From SURF-32 sp964648365 (GTDB taxonomy: Bacteria; Planctomycetota; Phycisphaerae; UBA1845), in contig CAZYLK010000249.1 in assembly GCA_964648365.1 (NCBI GenBank), positions 1-7,061 on the forward strand: DNA of 7,061 nucleotides. Reading direction: 5' to 3'. Below, piece after piece: positions 1 to 5,754 of the stretch (its first letter is position 1; each line of letters starts with the position of its first letter). The position numbers were made by a program, and so were the translations under genes. Below the pieces are notes generated by a model that was not told the origin of the DNA, made no database searches, and saw nothing but the letters and a program-made list of their open reading frames with translations.

Positions 1-1
1 A

Positions 2-139
2 GAGTACGCCACCTTTTTGCCGACCGCCATCAACGAAATTCGGTTATACCTCGGTGACCGGTCGGCGGCGGTTGAACAGGTGGAAAGGTACGGCCGCAAA
101 GTGCAAACTGCATTCGATGATGTACTCGCGGCTTGCTGA
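2..139 (+). CDS. C-terminal end of an unrecognised protein (partial, 5' end outside window)
   Basis: The frame beginning at base 2 is open to a TGA at 137-139 and encodes 45 residues, starting EYATFLPTAINEIRLYLG and ending AFDDVLAAC. The composition (helix-friendly, mixed charged and hydrophobic, no low complexity) looks like the end of a real soluble protein, probably one or two C-terminal helices. I do not recognise the family from this fragment. A perfect GC hairpin 15 bases after the stop fits the end of a transcription unit. The next gene begins 66 bases downstream on the same strand, so co-transcription with the aminotransferase is possible but not shown. Confidence 0.6.
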   Translation, partial: EYATFLPTAINEIRLYLGDRSAAVEQVERYGRKVQTAFDDVLAAC

Positions 140-153
140 ACCTTGAGACAACA

Positions 154-173
154 CCCCGCCTTGAAAGGCGGGG
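154..173 (+). terminator. Perfect GC hairpin between two + strand genes; terminator-like, no T-tract
   Basis: CCCCGCC (154-160) and GGCGGGG (167-173) are exact complements separated by TTGAAA. The TT/AA of the loop can extend the stem to 9 pairs. It follows the stop of the upstream gene by 15 bases and precedes the aminotransferase start at 206. The bases after it (CTCTGACC) contain no run of T, so it is not a classic intrinsic terminator. It could be a rho-assisted terminator, an mRNA-stabilising stem, or a leader structure of the next gene. Confidence 0.45.
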
Positions 174-205
174 CTCTGACCGCGCTTCTCGCGAAGGGAT
201 CAGTG

Positions 206-1342
206 ATGGAGCTTCCGGCCATTCTCGGCGGACCGCCCGCCGTCACGCTCGATCAGCAGGCGGCCAACCGCTGGCCGATCATCACGGCCGAGGACGAAGC
301 CGCGGTGCTGGAGGTGCTGCGCGATGGCGACCTGTCGTTCCATCCCGTGACGCGGATGCTGGAGGATGATTACCGCGCGTATTTCGGCACACGCCACGCA
401 CTAGCACACTGCAACGGCACGGCCGCGCTGCTGGCTGCGTTTTTCGCGCTGGACCTCAAGCCGGGCGATGAAGTGCTCGTACCGTCCGCGACGTTCTGGG
501 CGTCGGTGGTGCCGATGCTTTGGCTGGGGCTGGTGCCCGTCTTCTGCGAGAGCGAGACGGTTCGCATGGGGCTGGACCCGGAGGACGCCGCCGCACGCAT
601 TACGCCGCGCACGCGGGCGATGGTGGTCGTCCACCTCTGGGGCATGCCGTCGCGGATGACGCAGCTTTACGACCTCGCCCGGCGACATGATCTGAAGGTC
701 ATTGAGGACGCCTCACACGCTCCCGGAGCGACCTGGCGCGGACGCAAGTGCGGTACGCTCGGCGACGTGTCGGTGATCAGCCTGCAAAGCGCCAAGCTCG
801 CCCCGGCGGGTGAGGGCGGCATGTTGTTGACGGATGACGACGCGATCCACGAGCGGGCCATCTGCCTGGGTGATATCGTGCGCATCCTGGAACTGCCCAC
901 CGCCGCGCGACGGTTCGCCGCGACCAGCTTCGGCATCAAGACGCGCATGGCGCCGCTGTCCGCCGCGGTCGGGCGGGTGCAGCTTCGACACATGGATGAA
1001 CGCAACGCCCGGCGCAACGCCAACCTGGAATACCTGTCCGCCGCGCTGGAGCCGCTCGGCTTTGACACCTTTCAGCCGCCCGGCCACGTGCAGCGGGTGT
1101 ACTTCGAGTTTCTCGTCCGCGTGGACTCGGACCGTTGTCCGCTCGCGATCGACCCGCTCGTCGCAGCGCTGCGGGCGGAAGGCTGCGACGTGCAGGCGCC
1201 GCGCTACCCGCTGGTGCATCAGCAGCCGCTCTTTACGGAGGGTCACGCGGCGATGCTGCTACGAGCGGCCGCCGGCAACGCTCCGGCCCCCGTCTATCGC
1301 GCCGATGCCCTGCCGAAGACCACGGCGCCAATCAGCAGTTGA
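206..1342 (+). CDS. DegT/DnrJ/EryC1/StrS-family PLP-dependent sugar aminotransferase (C-terminus frameshifted)
   Basis: Predicted cytoplasmic PLP enzyme of the family that transfers an amino group, usually from glutamate or glutamine, to a keto-sugar nucleotide for amino-sugar synthesis; the actual substrate cannot be told. Residues visible from the ATG at 206: NGTAAL at 70-75 (PLP phosphate contact), PGDEVLVPSATF at 86-97, IEDASHAPGA at 166-175 with Asp168 expected to contact the pyridine nitrogen, and SLQSAKLAPAGEGG at 192-205 with Lys197 as the PLP lysine. The start is chosen because AAGGGA precedes it by about 7 bases and the protein then opens with the family-like ILGGPPAV. The in-frame ATG at 143 would add unrelated residues and run through the hairpin. 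The frame stops at 378 residues, after PKTTAPISS. The expected family C-terminus continues in the frame one base earlier up to 1464, so one base appears lost. The catalytic core is intact; whether the product folds is uncertain. Confidence 0.88.
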   Translation: MELPAILGGPPAVTLDQQAANRWPIITAEDEAAVLEVLRDGDLSFHPVTRMLEDDYRAYFGTRHALAHCNGTAALLAAFFALDLKPGDEVLVPSATFWASVVPMLWLGLVPVFCESETVRMGLDPEDAAARITPRTRAMVVVHLWGMPSRMTQLYDLARRHDLKVIEDASHAPGATWRGRKCGTLGDVSVISLQSAKLAPAGEGGMLLTDDDAIHERAICLGDIVRILELPTAARRFAATSFGIKTRMAPLSAAVGRVQLRHMDERNARRNANLEYLSAALEPLGFDTFQPPGHVQRVYFEFLVRVDSDRCPLAIDPLVAALRAEGCDVQAPRYPLVHQQPLFTEGHAAMLLRAAAGNAPAPVYRADALPKTTAPISS

Positions 1343-1464
1343 TCCGCCTGCCGTCCTTCCCGAACGCCGACCGGGCGCTTCTCGATCAGTACGTCGAGGC
1401 ATTCAGCAAAGTATGCGCGCACGCTGACGCGGTGGCTGGGGCTGGTGGAGCGACGGCGGCGTGA
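1327..1464 (+). pseudogene. Out-of-frame C-terminal tail of the DegT-type aminotransferase
   Basis: In the frame starting at 1327 the translation reads ANQQLIRLPSF, continues through ALLDQYVEAFSKV, and stops at TGA 1462-1464. DegT-type enzymes commonly end with an L-x-LP-x-F stretch followed by a helix of the form LLDQYVEAFxKV, so this segment is the natural continuation of the gene at 206. The two parts join if a single base is restored around GGCGCCAA (1324-1331): one extra G gives T-T-A-A-N-Q-Q-L-I. The restored protein would be about 419 residues, a normal family length. The last ~15 residues (ADAVAGAGGATAA) are a low-complexity tail. This may be a true mutation or an assembly error. Confidence 0.75.
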
Positions 1465-1634
1465 GGCTTGCCGTCTTCAATGGCCTTTCGCCGCGTCCAA
1501 CGAGCCGCTGTAGTCGAGTCGCGCGCATCACCAATGATCCGCACCGCGCGGGATGTCGCGCATCGGCTCCACTCGCGGGTAGATCGAGCACTGTTCACCG
1601 ACCGGCCGCCGTCTACAATGGCGGCTCACGAACC
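1465..1634. other. Intergenic stretch with no gene seen
   Basis: This gap lies between the end of the aminotransferase tail and the exported-protein start. One frame stays open through it from 1461, but the residues it would encode are Arg/Ser/Pro-rich, not protein-like, and precede a clean signal peptide, so it is not treated as coding. The only element noted is a -10-like TACAAT at 1614-1619. No intrinsic terminator is visible for the aminotransferase. Confidence 0.5.
1591..1619 (+). promoter_or_regulatory. Possible sigma70-like promoter upstream of the 606-residue exported protein
   Basis: TACAAT (1614-1619) matches the -10 consensus at 5 of 6 bases. CTGTTC sits 17 bases upstream as a poor -35 match. 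Transcription would begin near 1626, leaving an untranslated leader of only about 9 bases before the ATG at 1635. That agrees with the absence of any Shine-Dalgarno sequence there. Support is from motif and spacing only. Confidence 0.35.
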
Positions 1635-3455
1635 ATGCAATACAAGCCCGTCTCAACCCGCCGCGTTCTGCTGTTGGTCCTTACTGCCTTAGCAGTGCAG
1701 GCCGGCTGCATCCGGCCTGCGCGCGACCCCGTCGCCATCCAGACGAATCGCCTCATCGCCCGCTATCCCGCCCTGGCCGGCGGGCGATATGCCGTCATCG
1801 CCGACTTCGAAGACGTGCGTCATGCAACGCTCTTCGATGTCGAGAATCTCTCCGGCCGGGCGTCGTGGGCGATCGATGCGGGCGGTGGGATTCGCCAGAC
1901 CGGGCGCGATGCGTTGCGCGTCACGCTCGCGGGGCCGACCGATGCGCTGCGTGCCGGGGCGGCCGATTCTGAGGCGTGGTTCCTCAAGCGCGACTGGCGC
2001 GACTACGACCTTCTGTACATGAGCGTCTACCTGGAGGCGGACCCGTCGTCGCCGCTGCGGGTTTCGTTCGTCTCCGGCGTGGGCGCCGGCGCCGCTGCGA
2101 CCCACGCGGGCGCGGCCGTCCCCGGCGCCGGTAGCGACGAGCGCCGATTTCAGGCCGAGTTGCCGCTGTCACGCGGCTGGAATCATCTGGCCGTGGACTT
2201 GTGGGAGGTAGCCCAGTCGATCGATATCGACGACGTGCGCCGGATTACATGGAGCATGCCGGCCGCGGCGTCGCCGGTTGAGTGGCATCTCGACGACGTG
2301 ATCCTCACGCGCGATCGCGAGGCGCTCTTCGGCGATGCCGATGGCAAGACCGGGCACATGGTCGTGCTGCGGGAAGGGCGGCGGATGCGTGTCGGCGCGC
2401 CGGGGCGTTTCGAATTGACGTTCCACCGGGCGCGGATCGTTGCGTGGTTCGACCTCGCCCGCGACCCGGCTCGCCTGGACAACCTCGTGCGACATACGAC
2501 GCTGGGGCCGACGCCGATTACGACGGCGCCGCCGGCTCTGGCGCCGAGCGACACTGATCAGTCTGGTGTCGTCGCCGCGGCCGACACGCCTGGCTCCGGA
2601 GGTGGTGAGCCGCGCCTCGTCAGTGCGTCGGCCGTGCGTGTGATCCTGGAGGAATCCGCGCCCCATTCGCCGAACGTCGTTTCATCCCCGTCGGCTCCCG
2701 ATGCGGCCGGCCCGGTCGGAGGGGCGACGCGCTGGGTGGTCTACGCCAACGGCGACGTCTTCGTCGCGTCCGTCGGCGATCCGGCGTCGCGCGAACAGCA
2801 GCGGTCGTATGCGTTTGACGCAGCCGTCGAAGGTTCTTGGCGCGTCGACGCCGCAGGTCAGTTTGCCGAATTGCGCAGCGTCGATCCGCCTGCCGTGCGG
2901 CTGGCCATCACCGCGCTGGGGGCCGAGGCGCCGCTTGCGAACGCGCGAAGCGACTCGGACGCGGGCCTGGTTGTTGAAGCCCAGCCTGATCTGACGTGGG
3001 TGTTGGGCTTGGCGGTGCGCGATGCGGTCGCGTGGGCAAGTTCGCTGCGCAACCCGCCGCGGCTGGACGTTGCGGTGGGCCGAATCGGCTTCGAGCACGC
3101 GGATGCGGATTCGACCCGCGACGGTAGCGGCGGCGACGGCGACGCTTCGCGCGGCTCACTCGCCGGCCACGATGGATCAGCGTTCGATCGGCGATGGGGG
3201 GCGTATCGTCTCCGCCCGGAAGGTGATCTGCTGCGCTTTCATTTCAACTGCGGCGCGGCGGCTCATCATGCCTTCGAGGTGGCCGTTCCGCCCGAGTCCG
3301 TGGCCGCGGTGTACGTTGACCACGTGTTGCATCCGCTCGTTGCGCGGGAATCGGACGGGCGAATCATTTTTCTGGTGGATGCCGTGCAATCTGCGCGGCC
3401 GCTGATCGAAGTGATGCTGCGGCGACCGTCGAGCGCAGACGGCGTCGGGCGATAG
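1635..3455 (+). CDS. Exported (possibly lipid-anchored) protein with N-terminal carbohydrate-binding-like domain
   Basis: The product is 606 residues. The start at 1635 is chosen because it opens with a basic n-region and the hydrophobic segment VLLLVLTALAVQAGC (11-25). Cys25 suggests a lipoprotein, but Gln at -3 breaks the usual lipobox, so signal peptidase I cleavage after VQA is also possible. Residues ~54-226 begin with IADFED and end with WHLDDVILTRD, with GWNHLAVDLWEV near 181-192. This pattern resembles galactose-binding-like/CBM11-CIA30-type beta-sandwiches and suggests sugar binding. Residues ~240-295 (RARIVAWFDLARDP, then LGPTPI) and ~365-595 (WVVYANGDVFVAS, LRFHFNCGAAAHH, GRIIFLVD) are beta-rich and I do not recognise them. 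They are split by Ala/Ser/Pro/Gly-rich linkers at ~297-363 and an Asp/Gly-rich insert at ~488-520. No catalytic motif was identified, so no enzyme function is claimed. It sits alone, convergent with the DUF4198 gene. Confidence 0.8.
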   Translation: MQYKPVSTRRVLLLVLTALAVQAGCIRPARDPVAIQTNRLIARYPALAGGRYAVIADFEDVRHATLFDVENLSGRASWAIDAGGGIRQTGRDALRVTLAGPTDALRAGAADSEAWFLKRDWRDYDLLYMSVYLEADPSSPLRVSFVSGVGAGAAATHAGAAVPGAGSDERRFQAELPLSRGWNHLAVDLWEVAQSIDIDDVRRITWSMPAAASPVEWHLDDVILTRDREALFGDADGKTGHMVVLREGRRMRVGAPGRFELTFHRARIVAWFDLARDPARLDNLVRHTTLGPTPITTAPPALAPSDTDQSGVVAAADTPGSGGGEPRLVSASAVRVILEESAPHSPNVVSSPSAPDAAGPVGGATRWVVYANGDVFVASVGDPASREQQRSYAFDAAVEGSWRVDAAGQFAELRSVDPPAVRLAITALGAEAPLANARSDSDAGLVVEAQPDLTWVLGLAVRDAVAWASSLRNPPRLDVAVGRIGFEHADADSTRDGSGGDGDASRGSLAGHDGSAFDRRWGAYRLRPEGDLLRFHFNCGAAAHHAFEVAVPPESVAAVYVDHVLHPLVARESDGRIIFLVDAVQSARPLIEVMLRRPSSADGVGR

Positions 3456-3459
3456 TGGA

Positions 3460-3490
3460 TCGCCCTACCGGGCGAGCGGCCCCATCGGCC
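3460..3490. terminator. Paired small hairpins in the convergent gap, possible bidirectional terminator
   Basis: TCGCCC (3460-3465) and GGGCGA (3470-3475) form a perfect 6-pair stem around TACC. GGCC (3478-3481) and GGCC (3487-3490) form a second 4-pair stem. Both lie in the 39 bases between two convergent stops (3455 and 3495). Neither side has a T-run, so termination, if it occurs here, would depend on position and symmetry rather than the classic form. Confidence 0.35.
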
Positions 3491-3494
3491 TGCG

Positions 3495-4517
3495 TCACTC
3501 GCCGCCGTCCTGCTTGTCCGCCTTCTCCGCGGCCGCGTGCGGAGACATGAACGTCACCGAAGCCCAGAAGCTCTCGTAGTCGGCGTCCGCGTCGTCCGGC
3601 AGCGGCGTCATGTGCGTGCCTTCGACGAGCCACGGCCCCGGGCCGGTGAGTTGAAACGTGACTTCGCCCTCCTCGCCGGATCGGCCGACCTGCGGCGGCT
3701 GCTTGTCGTCGCGCGCACGGGCTGTGACCTGCATCCCGGCCAGCGGACGACCGTTGAACAGCACGCGGAACTTCATCTGCGCGGGGGGCGGGTCGGCATA
3801 GGGATCGAACAGCGCCACCAGTTCCAGCGGCATGCCCACCGCCACGTCGGCTGTCAGGGCGTCGTCCGCCGACTCGCCGCCGGCGGGCTTGTCACCGCCG
3901 TCCGGACCGTCGCTCGAACCGCCCGTGGGCAGGAATCCGCGATCCATGGCGCGGCCAGCGACCCGGATAAGCGATTTTGCGCAGCGTGAGTAGATCTCCG
4001 TGATCGACTTCGCCGGCTGTGCGGCCGAATCGCCTTCCGGCTTCTTTGCCGACGCCTCTTCCTCGAGTTGCTTGCGGATCGCGTCAAGTCCCTTTTCTTT
4101 CAGATAGGCATCGAACTTGCCGCGGTCGAGCTCGATACTGGCGTGGTCGCTGACGTATACGAGGATGACGGCGCCGGCGGCGGCGGAACTGACGCCGCCG
4201 GCCGGGTCGTCTCCGTCGCGCCCGGCGATCTCCACGTCATGGCTCGGCCGCCCGGTCCTGCCCAGCGAGACCATCGCGAACCGCTCGATGCGCGACACCT
4301 TGCGCGGCACAGGCTGTCCGGCGAAGTTCTCGCCGACGCGCAGCGCGACGTCGATACGGTGCCCGAGATGCGGGGTGTAGGTGGACGGTTCGATCCAGAA
4401 CTCGTGCGCCGAGACGGCGGGTGCGAACCCCAGCAGCACAACCAGCGCCGCCGCGCGACCGTTGGTCACGAGTCGGAACCTACTCACACTCATCGGGAAT
4501 CCCATTGCCGTTTTCAT
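3495..4517 (-). CDS. DUF4198-type exported protein
   Basis: The product is 340 residues from the ATG at 4517. It has a signal peptide with hydrophobic core AAALVVLLGFAPAVSA (22-37) and predicted cleavage before HEFWIEP. Family-like features follow: the AHEFWIEPSTY opening, LRVGENFAGQPVPR, IELDRGKFDAYLKEKGL, EIYSRCAKSLI, LELVALFDPYA, FNGRPLAGMQVTARA, and a final PWLVEGTHM leading to ESFWASVTFM. This order fits DUF4198, a periplasmic beta-sandwich family sometimes linked to metal uptake; its role is not established and I assign none. Three starts are possible (4517, 4505, 4493). 4517 is preferred because GAGGAAA lies 9 bases upstream, though 4493 gives the most typical short signal peptide. Two low-complexity inserts stand out: Lys/Glu/Ala-rich after KQLEEE, and Gly/Asp-rich around GGSSDGPDGGDKPAGGES. 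The 5' end overlaps a foreign repeat remnant. No clear promoter was found. Confidence 0.85.
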   Translation of the reverse strand: MKTAMGFPMSVSRFRLVTNGRAAALVVLLGFAPAVSAHEFWIEPSTYTPHLGHRIDVALRVGENFAGQPVPRKVSRIERFAMVSLGRTGRPSHDVEIAGRDGDDPAGGVSSAAAGAVILVYVSDHASIELDRGKFDAYLKEKGLDAIRKQLEEEASAKKPEGDSAAQPAKSITEIYSRCAKSLIRVAGRAMDRGFLPTGGSSDGPDGGDKPAGGESADDALTADVAVGMPLELVALFDPYADPPPAQMKFRVLFNGRPLAGMQVTARARDDKQPPQVGRSGEEGEVTFQLTGPGPWLVEGTHMTPLPDDADADYESFWASVTFMSPHAAAEKADKQDGGE

Positions 4518-4557
4518 CCGGACTGGTTTCCTCGATGATGTCGCAGTAGTCAAATGA
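4480..4557 (-). pseudogene. Remnant of a secreted protein C-terminus with an NGIPDEC-type repeat
   Basis: On the minus strand, in a frame different from both neighbours, 25 codons read SFDYCDIIEETSP followed by DENGNGIPDECE and a TAG at 4480-4482. Repeats of the form (E)CDI-x-x-G-T-S-x-D-x-N-x-NGIPDEC(E/D) are a recognisable Asp/Asn-rich, probably calcium-binding (EF-hand/dockerin-like) element near the C-termini of large secreted planctomycete proteins. No coding body is attached. Upstream in the same frame the sequence becomes Arg/Ala/Pro-rich and runs into the terminator and the preceding gene. It is best read as the last repeat of a lost gene. The start codons of the DUF4198 gene (4517, 4505, 4493) and its ribosome binding site all lie within it. 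Confidence 0.6.
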
Positions 4558-4601
4558 CTGAGGTTGCGAAGCAGGCGTGGCGTCCCGGCGGACCGGGCAC
4601 G

Positions 4602-4638
4602 AAAAAGGCCGCCGGCGGGAGTTTCCGCGGGCGGCCTG
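4602..4638 (-). terminator. Intrinsic terminator of the 298-residue secreted protein gene
   Basis: Read on the minus strand, AGGCCGCC and GGCGGCCT pair over 8 bases. After one mismatch they continue with GCGG/CCGC around a small A-rich loop, and the 3' arm runs straight into TTTTT. The structure begins about 23 bases after the TGA at 4661-4663. The + strand reading has no T-run after the stem, so it acts for minus-strand transcription only. It separates this gene from the DUF4198 gene downstream. Confidence 0.85.
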
Positions 4639-4660
4639 GCGATCTCGATCGGCGTGTGCG

Positions 4661-5557
4661 TCAGCCGCACGACGTGCGTGCGTCGGCGTCGCAGCCGACC
4701 ACTTCGACGGTGTGATCACCGCCGGAAACATTGTTAAACTTGGTCTTGGCCTTCCCCTTGTTGTTCGCCTGACCGGCCTGGTCGGTGTCCGGGTCGCCGT
4801 CGAGGCGGAACGTGATCTGCTCGCCCGGCATCGCCTTCTTCACGCTGGCGGTGATGCGGAACGTGTCCCGCTTGGGCTTGCACTTGGCCTTCGCCTTCTC
4901 GTTGCCGGTGCAGCGGGTTCCGCCCGCGCCGGCCGCGATGGGTGTATTCGGCTCGGACTCATAGCCCCAGGCCAGCGCCTTGAGCTGGGCCGCGCGCGGA
5001 TCGGTCATTTCGGCGTGGATATAGCCGTAGTGAACCTGCCCGCCGATCTTGAACTGCACGCCCGCGTAGGCGATCGTGCCCAGCGGACCCCAGTCGTTCG
5101 AGTAGCAGCACTGGCTGCGGTACATGCTGAACGTCGAGCGATCGCCCCAGGCACTGTCCGGACCGATGAGCGTTCCGCCTTCCAGGGCGTCCAGCGTGCC
5201 GCTATAGCCGTCGGCCTGCGCCCACAGCGCGCCGTCGCCGCCGCTGCCCCCGGCATACATGTAGTTGCCGGCTTTCTCAGGATCGTTGCAGGTACCGTAG
5301 TAGTACCACTGGGAGAAACTGGTCGGCCCGCGCTGGCCAGATTGATCGTCCGCGGCCTTGGTGATATCGAGCCACAGATGCCCGCCGCACTCGGACGGAC
5401 GCCAGTCGAACTCACCCGTGTTCTCGAAGCGCACGACGTCCGCGTACGCATGGGTGCCGCCGGCGACCGCGGCCGCGGCAGCCAGGGCCTTGCCGCCCGA
5501 TTGGAGGGCACAAGCCCGTGAACCCCGCGTCGCGCTCTTTCGATGACGTTTCGGCAT
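4661..5557 (-). CDS. Secreted protein with YGYIHAEM/WGYESEPNTPIAAG module and Lys-rich C-terminal domain
   Basis: The product is 298 residues with a strong start: AAGGAGG lies 9 bases upstream of the ATG at 5557, and the in-frame ATG at 5632 has no such site. A long basic n-region (MPKRHRKS) precedes the hydrophobic ALAAAAAVAGG, with likely cleavage after AYA (37-39), so the protein is exported. Residues ~40-210 are rich in Gly, Tyr and Trp and end with VHYGYIHAEM then LAWGYESEPNTPIAAG. That pattern (YG-W/Y-I, then a W-x-YE-x-x-P-x-x-I-x-AG strand) recurs in extracellular planctomycete proteins of unknown role. Residues ~216-289 are Lys-rich (NEKAKAKCKPKR, NNKGKAKTKFNNVSGGDHTVEV), probably a small beta-sandwich. 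Cysteines at 57, 90, 150, 151, 216, 226, 289 and 297 may form disulfides. There is no anchor, transmembrane helix or sorting tail at the C-terminus. No enzymatic motif was recognised. It has its own promoter and terminator. Confidence 0.82.
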   Translation of the reverse strand: MPKRHRKSATRGSRACALQSGGKALAAAAAVAGGTHAYADVVRFENTGEFDWRPSECGGHLWLDITKAADDQSGQRGPTSFSQWYYYGTCNDPEKAGNYMYAGGSGGDGALWAQADGYSGTLDALEGGTLIGPDSAWGDRSTFSMYRSQCCYSNDWGPLGTIAYAGVQFKIGGQVHYGYIHAEMTDPRAAQLKALAWGYESEPNTPIAAGAGGTRCTGNEKAKAKCKPKRDTFRITASVKKAMPGEQITFRLDGDPDTDQAGQANNKGKAKTKFNNVSGGDHTVEVVGCDADARTSCG

Positions 5558-5563
5558 GTCGAT

Positions 5564-5573
5564 CCTCCTCCTT
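5564..5573 (-). promoter_or_regulatory. Strong ribosome binding site of the 298-residue secreted protein
   Basis: The minus strand reads AAGGAGGAGGATCGAC before the ATG at 5557. The AAGGAGG core is close to the full anti-16S consensus, with 9 bases to the start. This settles the start codon. Confidence 0.85.
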
Positions 5574-5591
5574 GCAAAAGGCTCGACCAGA

Positions 5592-5620
5592 ATGCTAGCA
5601 AAACGCGGCTGACGGTTCAA
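5592..5620 (-). promoter_or_regulatory. Sigma70-like promoter of the 298-residue secreted protein
   Basis: On the minus strand, TTGAAC (complement of 5615-5620) and TAGCAT (complement of 5592-5597) are separated by exactly 17 bases. Each matches the consensus at 4 of 6 positions. Transcription would start near 5585, giving a leader of about 28 bases that contains the strong ribosome binding site. No operator-like repeat is evident. Confidence 0.6.
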
Positions 5621-5633
5621 GCACGCCGGCACG

Positions 5634-5662
5634 TTGGACGCGGCCGCACGGCCTGCTAGAAC
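5634..5662 (+). promoter_or_regulatory. Possible promoter of the SNF2-family helicase gene
   Basis: TTGGAC (5634-5639) and TAGAAC (5657-5662) are separated by 17 bases on the + strand. This would initiate near 5669 and give a leader of about 85 bases before the GTG at 5755. The match to consensus is partial (3 of 6 and 4 of 6), so support rests mainly on spacing. It is back to back with the promoter of the minus-strand gene, with 13 bases between the two -35 elements. Confidence 0.35.
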
Positions 5663-5754
5663 GAGGCGACCAGGAAACGGCGGAGCCCGCGGACGGACGC
5701 TACCGAGCCGTCGAGGCGGCGGCGCCGTTCCGCATTTCGGAGCAGCGTGGCGCG

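Noticed and set aside
143..205. In-frame ATG at 143 as the start of the aminotransferase
   Set aside because: It would translate the GC hairpin, has no ribosome binding site, and adds residues not seen in the family; ATG 206 with AAGGGA upstream fits better.
1320..1345. Programmed -1 ribosomal frameshift joining the two parts of the aminotransferase
   Set aside because: No slippery heptamer or following stem is visible, and this enzyme family is not known for it; a one-base loss is simpler.
1461..1634. N-terminal extension of the 606-residue exported protein to 1461
   Set aside because: The added 58 residues are Arg/Ser/Pro-rich and would bury the signal peptide that begins at 1635.
3537..4538. 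Two + strand open frames opposite the DUF4198 gene
   Set aside because: They are antisense to a gene with recognisable family segments and have no start signals or protein-like composition.
4480..4731. Independent 83-codon minus-strand gene ending in NGIPDECE
   Set aside because: Its 5' half overlaps the end of the 298-residue protein and the intrinsic terminator and is not protein-like; only the last ~25 codons look like real protein, so it is treated as a remnant.
4577..5521. Long + strand open frame (314 codons) opposite the secreted protein gene
   Set aside because: It is antisense to a gene with signal peptide, promoter, ribosome binding site and terminator; its Arg/Ala/Val-rich translation is typical of a GC-rich shadow frame.
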